A stretch of DNA of 37,998 nt, taken from Candidatus Atribacteria bacterium. Its GTDB lineage: Bacteria > Atribacterota > Atribacteria > Atribacterales > JASGLU01. Every line of letters begins with the position of its first letter. The stretch's first letter is position 1. The notes under the pieces are model-generated. The model saw nothing but the letters and a program-made list of their open reading frames with translations, ran no database searches and had not been told where the DNA came from. Of the stretch, positions 15,442-24,265 are shown one piece after another. The DNA is taken from the NCBI GenBank assembly GCA_030156825.1, contig JASGLU010000011.1:1-37998 (forward strand). The letters are read 5' to 3'. Made by a program: the position numbers and the translations under genes.

Positions 15442-16790
15442 ACGTCACCTGCACCCATAGTAATAACTATATCGCCCGGGGATAAGATCTCCCAACACCT
15501 GCTCGCTACCTCCTGAAAGTTCAAACAGAGGTCCACCGGATGGGAATAAGTTTCTTTCAGTTCCTGGTAAATCAATTCCGAGGAAACTCCGGCTATTTCA
15601 GCCTCTCCCGCCGGGTAAACTGGTAGAAGAAAAACGTAATCAGCCATAGTTAACACTCTACCCATCTCCCGATATAAACGGGAAGTTCGGGTAAAACGGT
15701 GAGGTTGAAAAACCACCACTATTTTACCGGCAGTCTGGTTAAAAGCTGTTTCCAGAACAGCTTTCATTTCCGTTGGATGATGAGCATAGTCATCGATCAC
15801 CTGTGCCCCTTTCACCGTTCCTATAAGCTCAAATCTTCTTTTTACTCCCCGGAAGGTAGCCAGCGCATCAGTAATTAACGGCAGAGGAATATCCAGACCT
15901 AAGCCAACTGCCAAACAGGCCAAAGCATTCAACACATTATGTTTACCCGGAACGTTTAAATAAAAATTGCCCAGTTTTTTCCCTTTCCACTCTACCTGAA
16001 AAACCTGGTTGTTTCCATTTTCTGCTAAAATCATTCCCCGCAAGTCAGATTGACCATTTTGTATACCATAAGAAAAAACAGACTTAACTTTAGTATTTTG
16101 CACAACATTTATCACATTTGGGTGGTCACCACAAACTACGGCAAACCCCCCTTCTTTTATCTGGTTCAAAAACTTAGCAAAAGCTGCCTTTTCCTGATCC
16201 ATACCACCGTAAAATTCCAAATGGTCATCTTCTATGTTGGTCACCACCGCACAAAAAGGGGCAAGGTTCAAAAAAGAGCCATCGCTCTCATCGGCTTCGG
16301 CCACAAAAAACTCTCCCTCGCCCACCTTGGCATTACCACCAATATCCTCCAATTCTCCTCCAATCAAAACTGTAGGTTTTAAGCCAGCTATTTCCAGCAA
16401 CAAAGAAATCATAGAGGTGGTGGTAGTTTTCCCATGGGTTCCAGCAATAGCAATTCCCTGGCGAGGGTTTAAAAGCAAAGACAAAAGTTCCCCTCGATGG
16501 ATAATCGGAATCCCCTGAGAACGAGCCTCCCGCAACTCCTCATTATCCGAAGGAATAGCAGAAGAGATCACCATCGCATCCACCTGCCCGATCTGTTCCC
16601 GCCGGTGACCTACAAAAACTTCGATCCCCCTTTGTCTCAACCTAAAAATAGCTTGGTTGAAAGCAATGTCCGAGCCACTAACCCGACATCCCAATCCATG
16701 GGCTACCAAAGCCAATCCACTCATACCAGTCCCCCCAATACCCACAAAATAAAGACTTCGGGGAAAATCACGAGGCAAAAAGGGTGTCAA
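15396..16790 (-). CDS. murC: UDP-N-acetylmuramate--L-alanine ligase MurC
   Basis: The 464-residue Mur ligase adds L-alanine to UDP-MurNAc. It shows the N-terminal Rossmann motif FVGIGGTGMSGLALVAHGLG, the ATP loop AIAGTHGKTTTTSMIS, the DESDGSF block, the DDYAHHPTEMKAVL motif of MurC, and VVFQPHRFTRTSRL. The start is TTG, seven bases after GGAGG, inside the last codons of murG (23-base overlap). In many Clostridia murC lies elsewhere; here it is inside the cluster, next to murB. Confidence 0.97.
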   Translation of the reverse strand: MTPFLPRDFPRSLYFVGIGGTGMSGLALVAHGLGCRVSGSDIAFNQAIFRLRQRGIEVFVGHRREQIGQVDAMVISSAIPSDNEELREARSQGIPIIHRGELLSLLLNPRQGIAIAGTHGKTTTTSMISLLLEIAGLKPTVLIGGELEDIGGNAKVGEGEFFVAEADESDGSFLNLAPFCAVVTNIEDDHLEFYGGMDQEKAAFAKFLNQIKEGGFAVVCGDHPNVINVVQNTKVKSVFSYGIQNGQSDLRGMILAENGNNQVFQVEWKGKKLGNFYLNVPGKHNVLNALACLAVGLGLDIPLPLITDALATFRGVKRRFELIGTVKGAQVIDDYAHHPTEMKAVLETAFNQTAGKIVVVFQPHRFTRTSRLYREMGRVLTMADYVFLLPVYPAGEAEIAGVSSELIYQELKETYSHPVDLCLNFQEVASRCWEILSPGDIVITMGAGDVWKVGALLCQQHGKS

Positions 16791-17892
16791 AACCTTTCCT
16801 CCTTTGCAAATCTTCTATAACTATGCGAGTAATTTTTTCACCCGCATCGGGTATCAGTCGTCGTTCTTCTCTCTGTAAGGAGAGATTGTCCCGAAGGAGC
16901 TGGTCAATCGCTTCTTTCAATTTCATTCCCGATAACTCTTCCTCTTCCAATACTATAGCTTTTTGTTTTGCTGCCAGCCAGCGAGCGTTCATTAGTTGAT
17001 GACCATCGGCTGCCTGGGCAAAAGGAATAAGAACCGAAGGTAAACCAAAGTAAAAAAGTTCAAAAACTGTGCTTGCTCCGGCTCTGGCAACCACCAGATC
17101 GGAAGCCGCCATTAAAATACCCGGGTTAGAAAAAAAATCAAAAACCAGGTAATTAAATCCAAACTCTTTTGTTTTTTCTCTCCCCCGCTGAAAATCCTCT
17201 GCTCCAGTGATGTGGATTATTTGAAACTCTTGGGGAGAAAAATGGGGCAGTATTTCCCAGAAAACCCGATTAATTATTTGAGAACCTAAACTACCCCCCA
17301 TAATAAGTAAGGTTTTCTTATGGGGATCAAGTCTCAACTTTGCCCGGGCCTCATCAACAAGACCTTTCCAACTGGCTACCTCTTCTCTAATCGGATTACC
17401 AATTACTACCATTTTATCCGTTGGAACATTTTTGAAAAATTCCTTGCTTTCCTCAGTAGAAAGAAAAATCAGTTTAGCCCATTTAGCAATAATCCGATTG
17501 GCTAACCCCGGGTATACGTTTTGTTCATGAAGATAAATGGGAACTCTAAAAACTCGAGCCCACATCGCTCCCAATAGGGAAACGTAGCTTCCCATAGCTA
17601 AAAGAGCAACCGGCCGATGTTTAAGAAAACAATATAAAGTTTGAAAAAAACCAAAAACGTTATCCATAATAGTTAGTAAAAGCCGGCTATTCAGCTGCCG
17701 ATCCCATCCCCGAGCTCTAACAAATTCCACTGCAAACCCTTCATCAGGAAGTATTTTTTTTTCTAAACCTCTTTTAGTTCCTAAAAAAATCACTTGTAAA
17801 GATTTATTATAGCGCCGCATATTCTGGGCAATGCACAAGGAAGGGAAAATATGCCCTCCGGTGCCGCCAGCACAAATAAAAATTTTTTTCAC
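16768..17892 (-). CDS. murG: MurG, lipid II-forming N-acetylglucosaminyltransferase
   Basis: The 374-residue GT-B transferase adds GlcNAc to lipid I on the inner face of the membrane to give lipid II. Visible motifs are the N-terminal glycine loop CAGGTGGHIFPSL, HEQNVYPGLANRI, the second glycine loop MGGSLGSQIINRV, and the donor-site ARAGASTVFELFYFGLPSVL. The start is GTG, six bases after AAGGAG. It lies three bases after ftsW. Confidence 0.97.
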   Translation of the reverse strand: MKKIFICAGGTGGHIFPSLCIAQNMRRYNKSLQVIFLGTKRGLEKKILPDEGFAVEFVRARGWDRQLNSRLLLTIMDNVFGFFQTLYCFLKHRPVALLAMGSYVSLLGAMWARVFRVPIYLHEQNVYPGLANRIIAKWAKLIFLSTEESKEFFKNVPTDKMVVIGNPIREEVASWKGLVDEARAKLRLDPHKKTLLIMGGSLGSQIINRVFWEILPHFSPQEFQIIHITGAEDFQRGREKTKEFGFNYLVFDFFSNPGILMAASDLVVARAGASTVFELFYFGLPSVLIPFAQAADGHQLMNARWLAAKQKAIVLEEEELSGMKLKEAIDQLLRDNLSLQREERRLIPDAGEKITRIVIEDLQRRKGFDTLFAS

Positions 17893-17895
17893 TCT

Positions 17896-19062
17896 TTACT
17901 CCTTCCTTTTATTATGACCAGCTACTTGAAAAATCATCCCTAACTCAATCATAGTCATTACTAAAGAAGAGCTACCATAACTCACCAAGGGAAGGGTAAC
18001 TCCGGTTACCGGTATTAAGTTGAGAACTGCTCCCATATTGATAATAGCCTGGATTAAAATAGCCGATGCAATCCCTAAAACCAAAAGGCTCTGAAACTCG
18101 TCTTCAGACTGATAAGCAATCTTCCAGCTTCTCCAGAGCAAAATTCCAAACAGGAAAACCACTGCTGATGCTCCTATAAAACCCAACTCCTCTCCTACAA
18201 TAGCATAAATAAAGTCGGTATGGCGATCGGGAAGAAAGAAAAATTTCTGTCGGCTTTCACCCAATCCACAACCAAAAATTCCACCCGACCCGAGAGCAAT
18301 CAAAGATTGAATAGTATGAAATCCTTTGCCCAAAGGGTCGCTCCAGGGATCAAAAAAAGCCCGAATTCTGGCCAACCAATAGTTGTTCCCCCTCCCCAAT
18401 ATCAAAAAAAGAGCTAAAGGTAAAAGAGCAACCAAAGCCAACAAGATATGGCTTATTTTCCGGCCACCCAAAAAAAGCATAACAAAAGTAATCAGAAAAA
18501 GGAAAACGGTGGTGCTCAAGTCCGGTTCAATCAGAATTAAAACCCCCATACATCCTACTACCAAAAAAAAGGGGACTACTCCAAATAACAAATCCTGCGA
18601 CCGTTCAGGGTAAGCGACCAACGCATCTGCCATATAAATAATAACACTAAGTTTTGCCAGCTCCGAAGGCTGAAATTGAAATAGGAAAAAATCCAACCAG
18701 CGCCTGGAGCCGCCCGCCTCAATCCCTAATCGGGGAACAAAAACTAAAACTAACAACAATAGACTCAAAAGAAGCAAACTACGACTTAAAGAGCGAACTA
18801 AAAGCAGAGGGAAAAAAGAAAAAATGATAAAGCACAAGAAAGCCAGTAAAAGACCGAATAAATGCCTCTTTAAGAAATAAAAAATATCACCATAAGAATA
18901 AATAGCGGTGGTCATACTGGAACTAAATACCATTATCACTCCCAAAAGAATGAGAATAATCACCGTCCAAAAAAGAACTGGATCTGCTTCCCACCACCAA
19001 ACTTTTGTCTTCCACTCCTTTTTAATTAAAGTTAGCCAGTGAGCATTATTGATAAATTTCAT
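17896..19062 (-). CDS. ftsW: FtsW/SEDS peptidoglycan glycosyltransferase
   Basis: This 388-residue SEDS-family protein has about ten membrane segments and works with a class B PBP to polymerise septal glycan from lipid II. Signature blocks seen are FQPSELAKLSVIIYMAD, the GCGLGESRQKFFFLPDRHTD loop followed by FIYAIVGEELGF, and the C-terminal NLIPVTGVTLPLVSYGSSS. The unusual N-terminal tail of about 25 residues contains WWW. FtsW and its sporulation paralogue SpoVE cannot be told apart here; lying with ftsI, ftsQ and ftsZ it is named ftsW. Its 5' end overlaps murD by 17 bases. Confidence 0.93.
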   Translation of the reverse strand: MKFINNAHWLTLIKKEWKTKVWWWEADPVLFWTVIILILLGVIMVFSSSMTTAIYSYGDIFYFLKRHLFGLLLAFLCFIIFSFFPLLLVRSLSRSLLLLSLLLLVLVFVPRLGIEAGGSRRWLDFFLFQFQPSELAKLSVIIYMADALVAYPERSQDLLFGVVPFFLVVGCMGVLILIEPDLSTTVFLFLITFVMLFLGGRKISHILLALVALLPLALFLILGRGNNYWLARIRAFFDPWSDPLGKGFHTIQSLIALGSGGIFGCGLGESRQKFFFLPDRHTDFIYAIVGEELGFIGASAVVFLFGILLWRSWKIAYQSEDEFQSLLVLGIASAILIQAIINMGAVLNLIPVTGVTLPLVSYGSSSLVMTMIELGMIFQVAGHNKRKE

Positions 19063-20389
19063 AGACTAAACGTTTAAAATGATCCCCTCTTTCTTCAAAA
19101 TTTGAATACTGATCCCAACTGGTACAGGCAGGAGAAAAAAGTACCACATCTCCTGCCAAAGCCAGGGTTCTGGCTAAAGACACTGCCTCTGGTACATCCG
19201 CCACCAGATGACAGTTAAATACGGGAGAGAGGTTGTCCCGAATAGTCTCTCGCGACTCCCCATAAATAACTACCGCTTTTACCCGGTTTTCATTCCAAAG
19301 CTGGTGCAGCTCAGAAAAATCGTCCAATTTTGCCCTGCCTCCTAAAATCAGAATCATTGGCCGGTCTAAGGTTTCTACCGCTATTTTAGTAGCCGAAGGA
19401 GTGGTAGATTTAGAGTCATTATACCAATCTATTCCCTGAAAATTACCCACCTTTTCCAGCCGGTGAGGCAATCCTCGAAAAGTGACAAGGGCAGATTCAA
19501 TATACGAAGGGGAAATTCCTATCAGTCGGCAAACCCCTACTGCAAAAACTAAATTTTCCAAATTGTGTCGCCCGGGAAGTTGCCAATTATCCAAAGAGAA
19601 AAGAGGTTCCAGCTTAGAAGATTCGAAAACCAGATTATCCTTTATCCAAAAACCGGCTGAGGGAACAGCGGAAATACTCAACGGTACTACTTGCGCCCTA
19701 AGGGCTTGACATATTTTAGGACTCCACCAGGAAGAGGTAAAATTAACTAAAGAGAGGTCCTTTCCTTTTTGGTTATCAAAAATTTTCAATTTGGTCTGGA
19801 AATATTGCTCCAGGGTGTGGTGCCGGTCAAGATGATTGGGAAAAAAATTGGTTATTCCCGCCAGTTGGAAACGGGTCGAGCAAGTAAGCTCCAACTGAAA
19901 ACTACTCACCTCTACCACTCCCCACTGAAAAAGCGATTCCTCCTTCAAAGCTTCTACTAAAGGGATTCCCAAGTTACCCCCGACAAAAACCGGTAACCCA
20001 GCTTGAGCACATATATGGCTGATTAGAGCAACAGTGGTGCTTTTTCCGTTAGAACCGGTTACCCCGATTAGTGGGAAACGCAGGTAACGAGAGGAAAAAT
20101 CTATTTCGCTTATCAAAGGTATCCCTTTTTGCATTGCTAACCGAAGAAGTGGATGTTCAGGAGAAAATCCGGGGCTTACAATGCCTTCCTTAATCCAGCA
20201 AGGAGACAATTTATCCCACCAGTCGGAAGGAAGAAGCTGAAAATTGGGAGATTTTTGAAAGAGAGGGGGTAAGTCTTCCCACTTCAGCTGATCATCAACT
20301 GCTATTACTTGTTCCCCTCGCTCAAGCAAAAACCGGCTAACTCCCCGACCAGTTTTACCTAATCCAACTACTAAATAGTGGCTACCCAT
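19046..20389 (-). CDS. murD: UDP-N-acetylmuramoylalanine--D-glutamate ligase MurD
   Basis: The 447-residue ligase adds D-glutamate to UDP-MurNAc-L-Ala. It has an N-terminal Rossmann domain (YLVVGLGKTGRGVSRFLLER), the ATP loop LIGVTGSNGKSTTVALISH, EVSSFQLE, NHLDRHHTLEQYFQTK, and the C-terminal WYNDSKSTTPSATKIA and ILGGRAK blocks. It starts at ATG 20389, shortly after the mraY stop, with a weak ribosome site. Confidence 0.97.
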   Translation of the reverse strand: MGSHYLVVGLGKTGRGVSRFLLERGEQVIAVDDQLKWEDLPPLFQKSPNFQLLPSDWWDKLSPCWIKEGIVSPGFSPEHPLLRLAMQKGIPLISEIDFSSRYLRFPLIGVTGSNGKSTTVALISHICAQAGLPVFVGGNLGIPLVEALKEESLFQWGVVEVSSFQLELTCSTRFQLAGITNFFPNHLDRHHTLEQYFQTKLKIFDNQKGKDLSLVNFTSSWWSPKICQALRAQVVPLSISAVPSAGFWIKDNLVFESSKLEPLFSLDNWQLPGRHNLENLVFAVGVCRLIGISPSYIESALVTFRGLPHRLEKVGNFQGIDWYNDSKSTTPSATKIAVETLDRPMILILGGRAKLDDFSELHQLWNENRVKAVVIYGESRETIRDNLSPVFNCHLVADVPEAVSLARTLALAGDVVLFSPACTSWDQYSNFEERGDHFKRLVYEIYQ

Positions 20390-20395
20390 GTTTTA

Positions 20396-21364
20396 TCATC
20401 CCGTTGCTCCCAAAATAGCCATGATTACTCCTACTCCTTGAATAATCCAAAAACGACTGGTGATTTCGCTCTCCTTTTTCCCCAGTAGTTCAAAATGGTG
20501 GTGAATCGGACTCATCAAAAAAATCCTCCGCTTAAAAACCCGGTAGCAAAATACCTGTAAAATAACCGATAAAGTATCCAAAAAAAAGATTATACCAGCC
20601 AGAAGCAAAAGTAAAGATTGGCCCGAGAGAAGAGCCATAACCCCCATCAAAGCTCCCAGAGGAAGAGAACCGGTATCTCCTAAAAAAATACGAGCTGGCC
20701 AGGCATTAAAAAACAAAAAGGCTAAAAGAGCACCCACCACTGCAAAACTCAACATAGCCAGCTCTCCTTTTTCCTGGAGAGCAAAAACCGCCCCCCAAAA
20801 ACCAAAAGTAAGAGCACCACACCCCCCGGCTAACCCGTCCAAACCATCAGTCAAGTTAAAAGCGTTGGCTGATCCCACCAAAACCAACATTCCATAAAGA
20901 AAGAAACTCCAGCGGGAGAAATAAAAAATCTCTCCGGTAAAAGGAATCTCTACCTCCGGTGGCAATATACCTTCCCCTGCCCAAAGGATAAAGCCCCCCA
21001 AAAGTAATTGCACCAAAAACTTATATCTGGCTTTTAACCCCCAGGGTTTATCCCCAAAAGTTTTAAAATAGTCATCCAAAAACCCCAGTAAAAAAAAGCC
21101 AGCCAGAGGAAGAAAGAAAAAAGATAGGTTCGATTTAAAGCCTCCTATTATTAAAGCAAAAACAAGAGAGAGAAGCACCACCACTCCTCCCATAGAGGGG
21201 GTTTTTTCTTTATGGAGATGCAGATTGGGCCCTTCTTTTTTTATGCTCTGACCCAGAGAATGCTTTTTCTGCCAGGAAATAAAAAAAGGGAAAAATATAA
21301 CTGCCAGGAAAAAAGCGTATAAAGAAGGACTGATTATTCGGGATAAATAACTAAATTCCATCAT
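20396..21364 (-). CDS. mraY: Phospho-N-acetylmuramoyl-pentapeptide-transferase MraY
   Basis: This 322-residue integral membrane enzyme (about ten segments) transfers phospho-MurNAc-pentapeptide to undecaprenyl phosphate to make lipid I. Diagnostic blocks are KEKTPSMGGVVVLLS, DDYFK (Mg-binding aspartates), NAFNLTDGLDGLAGG, FLGDTGSLPLGALMG, and MSPIHHHFELLGKKES. Two adjacent ATG codons could start it; it overlaps the murF end by 14 bases. Confidence 0.97.
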   Translation of the reverse strand: MMEFSYLSRIISPSLYAFFLAVIFFPFFISWQKKHSLGQSIKKEGPNLHLHKEKTPSMGGVVVLLSLVFALIIGGFKSNLSFFFLPLAGFFLLGFLDDYFKTFGDKPWGLKARYKFLVQLLLGGFILWAGEGILPPEVEIPFTGEIFYFSRWSFFLYGMLVLVGSANAFNLTDGLDGLAGGCGALTFGFWGAVFALQEKGELAMLSFAVVGALLAFLFFNAWPARIFLGDTGSLPLGALMGVMALLSGQSLLLLLAGIIFFLDTLSVILQVFCYRVFKRRIFLMSPIHHHFELLGKKESEITSRFWIIQGVGVIMAILGATG

Positions 21365-22763
21365 CTATCCCCCATTCTGGCAGTAGTGCCTTTTCTATGT
21401 TCATAGCCCGCGATCCCTTAAAAGCTACCGCCCAACGGTCAGGTTTTTCCTTTTCCAGTTTATCCCGAAGCAAAGTTTGAGCCTCTTCCGGAGAAGATAG
21501 AAAACAAAACCGTTTTTCGGTTTTAGGATCTAAGCCCATTTCTTCCACCGCCTGTCTGAACCGGTCGCCGTAGATGAAAATCTGATCGACGGCCGAGTGA
21601 AAAAACTTTTCTACCACCTGTCGATGGGCTACCGGTGAAATTTTACCCAGTTCCAACATATCTCCTACCACCGCCCAAACTTGATAGCCTCTTTGAGCCA
21701 GAAAATCCAAAAAACAGATCAACTTGAGATAAGAATGGGGATTGGCATTATACCAGTCATCAATTACCATGCCATTTTTGAAAAAAAGCACTCCTCCTCT
21801 TCCCCGAGGGAGTTTAACCTCTTTTAAAACACTTTGCAACCTTGCTCTGGAAATTCCACTATCCAAAGCAAAATGAACCGCCGGCAAAAGAAGAGAAGCA
21901 ACTTCCGGGAAAAAAATCGGCGCTCGTAGGGTAAGTATTTCACCTTGCCAGGTTATTTCAAAAATACCCATCTTCTGTTCTAAATCCAGGCGAAAGTTAC
22001 TTAACCTCAAATCAGAAGGATAGCTGCCTTTCCCAAAAAGAATCACTTCTTTTCCGGTTTGTTTCAATCTATCTTTTGCCATTTTCCAGAAAGGATTATC
22101 CACATTCAGATAAACTCGATTAGTTTTATCACTTACCAATTTAAGTTTTTCTTCTACCACCATTTCTTCAGTTTCCAGTTCCTGCAGATGGCCTTTCCCG
22201 AAAAAAGTAAAAACCACTATCTCCGGTTGAGTTAAAGTCTGCAAAATCGCCATTTCTCCCTTACAGCTAATTCCAGCCTCCAGAATATAAAAATCACTCT
22301 CCAAAGAAAAATTTGCCAGAGAATAGGCTACCCCCAAGGAAGTATTATAATTTCTGGGAGTAGCTTCTACCTTAAATTCAGCCGCAAGAAGCTGGCGAAA
22401 AAAGCTTTTACAACTGGTTTTACCCACAGTTCCGGTAATAGCAATTTTAGTCCCGCTTATTTCTTCCCGGGCCATTTTTCCAATTCGGATTAGAGAATCT
22501 CTGGAGTTATTCACCTGGAAAAAATAAAAATCGTGGGGAAAATCGGATATCGATCGCTCGGTCACAACCCCCCCTGCTCCTTTTCGCAAAACATCAGGGA
22601 TAAACAAAGCACCATCGGTTTTACTACCCGGAAGAGCGACAAAAAGTTGCCCCGGTTGGCATTCCCGACTGTCAATTGCCACCCCCTCCAACCAGGAAGC
22701 TTTCCCCTCTATCACCATTTTAGGTTTCAAAATTCGAACCAATTGTTGAGGGTATAATCTCAT
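21351..22763 (-). CDS. murF: UDP-MurNAc-tripeptide--D-alanyl-D-alanine ligase MurF
   Basis: The 470-residue Mur ligase adds D-Ala-D-Ala to the muramyl tripeptide. The N-terminal domain has GVAIDSRECQPGQLFVALPG, and the ATP loop is AITGTVGKTSCKSFF. Further on are EAGISCKGEMAIL (the family EMGxxxxGE block with M changed to A), DDWYNANPHSYLKLI and AVVGDMLELG. The start ATG overlaps the murE stop as ATGA. No ddl gene is in the window. Confidence 0.96.
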   Translation of the reverse strand: MRLYPQQLVRILKPKMVIEGKASWLEGVAIDSRECQPGQLFVALPGSKTDGALFIPDVLRKGAGGVVTERSISDFPHDFYFFQVNNSRDSLIRIGKMAREEISGTKIAITGTVGKTSCKSFFRQLLAAEFKVEATPRNYNTSLGVAYSLANFSLESDFYILEAGISCKGEMAILQTLTQPEIVVFTFFGKGHLQELETEEMVVEEKLKLVSDKTNRVYLNVDNPFWKMAKDRLKQTGKEVILFGKGSYPSDLRLSNFRLDLEQKMGIFEITWQGEILTLRAPIFFPEVASLLLPAVHFALDSGISRARLQSVLKEVKLPRGRGGVLFFKNGMVIDDWYNANPHSYLKLICFLDFLAQRGYQVWAVVGDMLELGKISPVAHRQVVEKFFHSAVDQIFIYGDRFRQAVEEMGLDPKTEKRFCFLSSPEEAQTLLRDKLEKEKPDRWAVAFKGSRAMNIEKALLPEWGIDDGI

Positions 22764-24265
22764 CGTTCACCCTTCAGGATTTGCCAGGCTATCCAAAAAT
22801 CATTATGAGGAACTACAAAGTCCTGATAAATTTGAAAACGCTCAGGACCTTTCCCGGCCAAAAGCACTACGTCACCTGTTTGCGCCAGGTTGAAAGCCTT
22901 ACGAATCGCTTCTACCCGGTCAACAATAATCGAATAACATACTTTCTTGGTTTGAGCTACTTTCTTTACTCCCGAGAGAGCATCCTCAGCGGTGGCGAGC
23001 GGATCCTCCCCTCGAGGGTTATCGGTAGTTATGATACAAACATCACTATAGCGAGCACAAACTTCTCCCATTAAAGGTCGCTTAGCCCGATCTCGTTCCC
23101 CTCCACAGCCAAAAACTACAATTAACCTTCCCCGGGAAAGGGAACGGATTTGAGAAAGAATCTGTTCTAAACCATGCCAGTTATGGGCAAAATCAACGAT
23201 AACCGTAAACTTCTGTCCGGCTTCAACCAGTTCCCACCGCCCAGGAACTTTCTGACAACTGGCCAAACCTTCCACCACTGCTTCCCAGGAAACTCCACTT
23301 CCCAGAGCAGTACTGGCTGCGGCCAGGGCATTCATAACATTATGAGTACCCGAAAAGGGGATTTCCACATTTTCTCTTCCCCAAGGGGTACAAAGAGAAA
23401 ATGTGGTTTTTCTCCAACCAATTTCTATTTCCCGGGCCTGCACTTCCGCTTCCTTACCAGCACCAAAAGTCAAAAAAGGAACTCCTATCCCCGAATAGAT
23501 TTTTCGGCAATTTTCATCATCACTGTTAAAAACTATTAATCGGCGGTAATTTTTCAACCTATTTTCTTCTACCTTCTCCAGAAGTTTCCTTTTACTCTGC
23601 AAATAGTGCTCAAAGTTGGAGTGAAACTCCAGGTGCTCGGGAACTAAATTAGTTACGGTTGCTACATCAAATTTTACTTCCTGTACCCGACCCAAAGCCA
23701 GTCCATGAGAAGAAACTTCTATCACTACCTGCTCAATTCCCGCCTCTCGGATAGCCGAGAGGTCACGTTCCAGATAGAGAGATTCTTCAGTGGTATTGGT
23801 AGCTTCTTCTTCCCTGACCCCAACCACATTTTTAACGGTGGTAAGCAAACCGCAGGCCTTACCTGTCTTCTCCAAGACACTCCGAAGTATAAAACAAGTG
23901 GTAGTTTTCCCATTAGTACCAGTTACTCCAAATACCTTCATAGCTGAAGAAGGAGCCTGATAAAAACGGCTGGATAGGGAAGCCATGGCTTCTCGGCTAT
24001 TTTTAACTACCAAGACCGAGATCGGAGAGGAAAATTGATGTCTCAGGTAACGCTCATCTTCCACCACGAGCAAAGTGGCACCGTTTTTTACCGCCTGTTC
24101 AAGATAGCAGTGGCCATCCTGATGAGCGCCCCGAATAGCAAAAAAAACAAAACCGGGTCTTACTTTTCGAGAGTCAAGAGCTAACCCTGTAATTTCCTGC
24201 TGGTTATCAACCAGCTTCTGCTTGTAGCAGTTAGGCACAGCTTTCACTAATTCTTCCAACTTCAA
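22760..24265 (-). CDS. murE: UDP-MurNAc-dipeptide--diamino acid ligase MurE (meso-DAP type)
   Basis: This 501-residue Mur ligase adds the third stem-peptide residue. The ATP loop is FGVTGTNGKTTTCFILRS, and EVSSHGLALGRV and HLEFHSNFEHYLQSKRKLL (carbamylated lysine region) are in place. The substrate motif is DNPRGEDP, where DNPR signals meso-diaminopimelate rather than lysine. The usual DYAHTPD motif is replaced by DFAHNWHG, an unusual change near the nucleotide site. The start is TTG in a TTGA overlap with the ftsI stop, ten bases after GGAGG. Confidence 0.95.
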   Translation of the reverse strand: MKLEELVKAVPNCYKQKLVDNQQEITGLALDSRKVRPGFVFFAIRGAHQDGHCYLEQAVKNGATLLVVEDERYLRHQFSSPISVLVVKNSREAMASLSSRFYQAPSSAMKVFGVTGTNGKTTTCFILRSVLEKTGKACGLLTTVKNVVGVREEEATNTTEESLYLERDLSAIREAGIEQVVIEVSSHGLALGRVQEVKFDVATVTNLVPEHLEFHSNFEHYLQSKRKLLEKVEENRLKNYRRLIVFNSDDENCRKIYSGIGVPFLTFGAGKEAEVQAREIEIGWRKTTFSLCTPWGRENVEIPFSGTHNVMNALAAASTALGSGVSWEAVVEGLASCQKVPGRWELVEAGQKFTVIVDFAHNWHGLEQILSQIRSLSRGRLIVVFGCGGERDRAKRPLMGEVCARYSDVCIITTDNPRGEDPLATAEDALSGVKKVAQTKKVCYSIIVDRVEAIRKAFNLAQTGDVVLLAGKGPERFQIYQDFVVPHNDFWIAWQILKGER

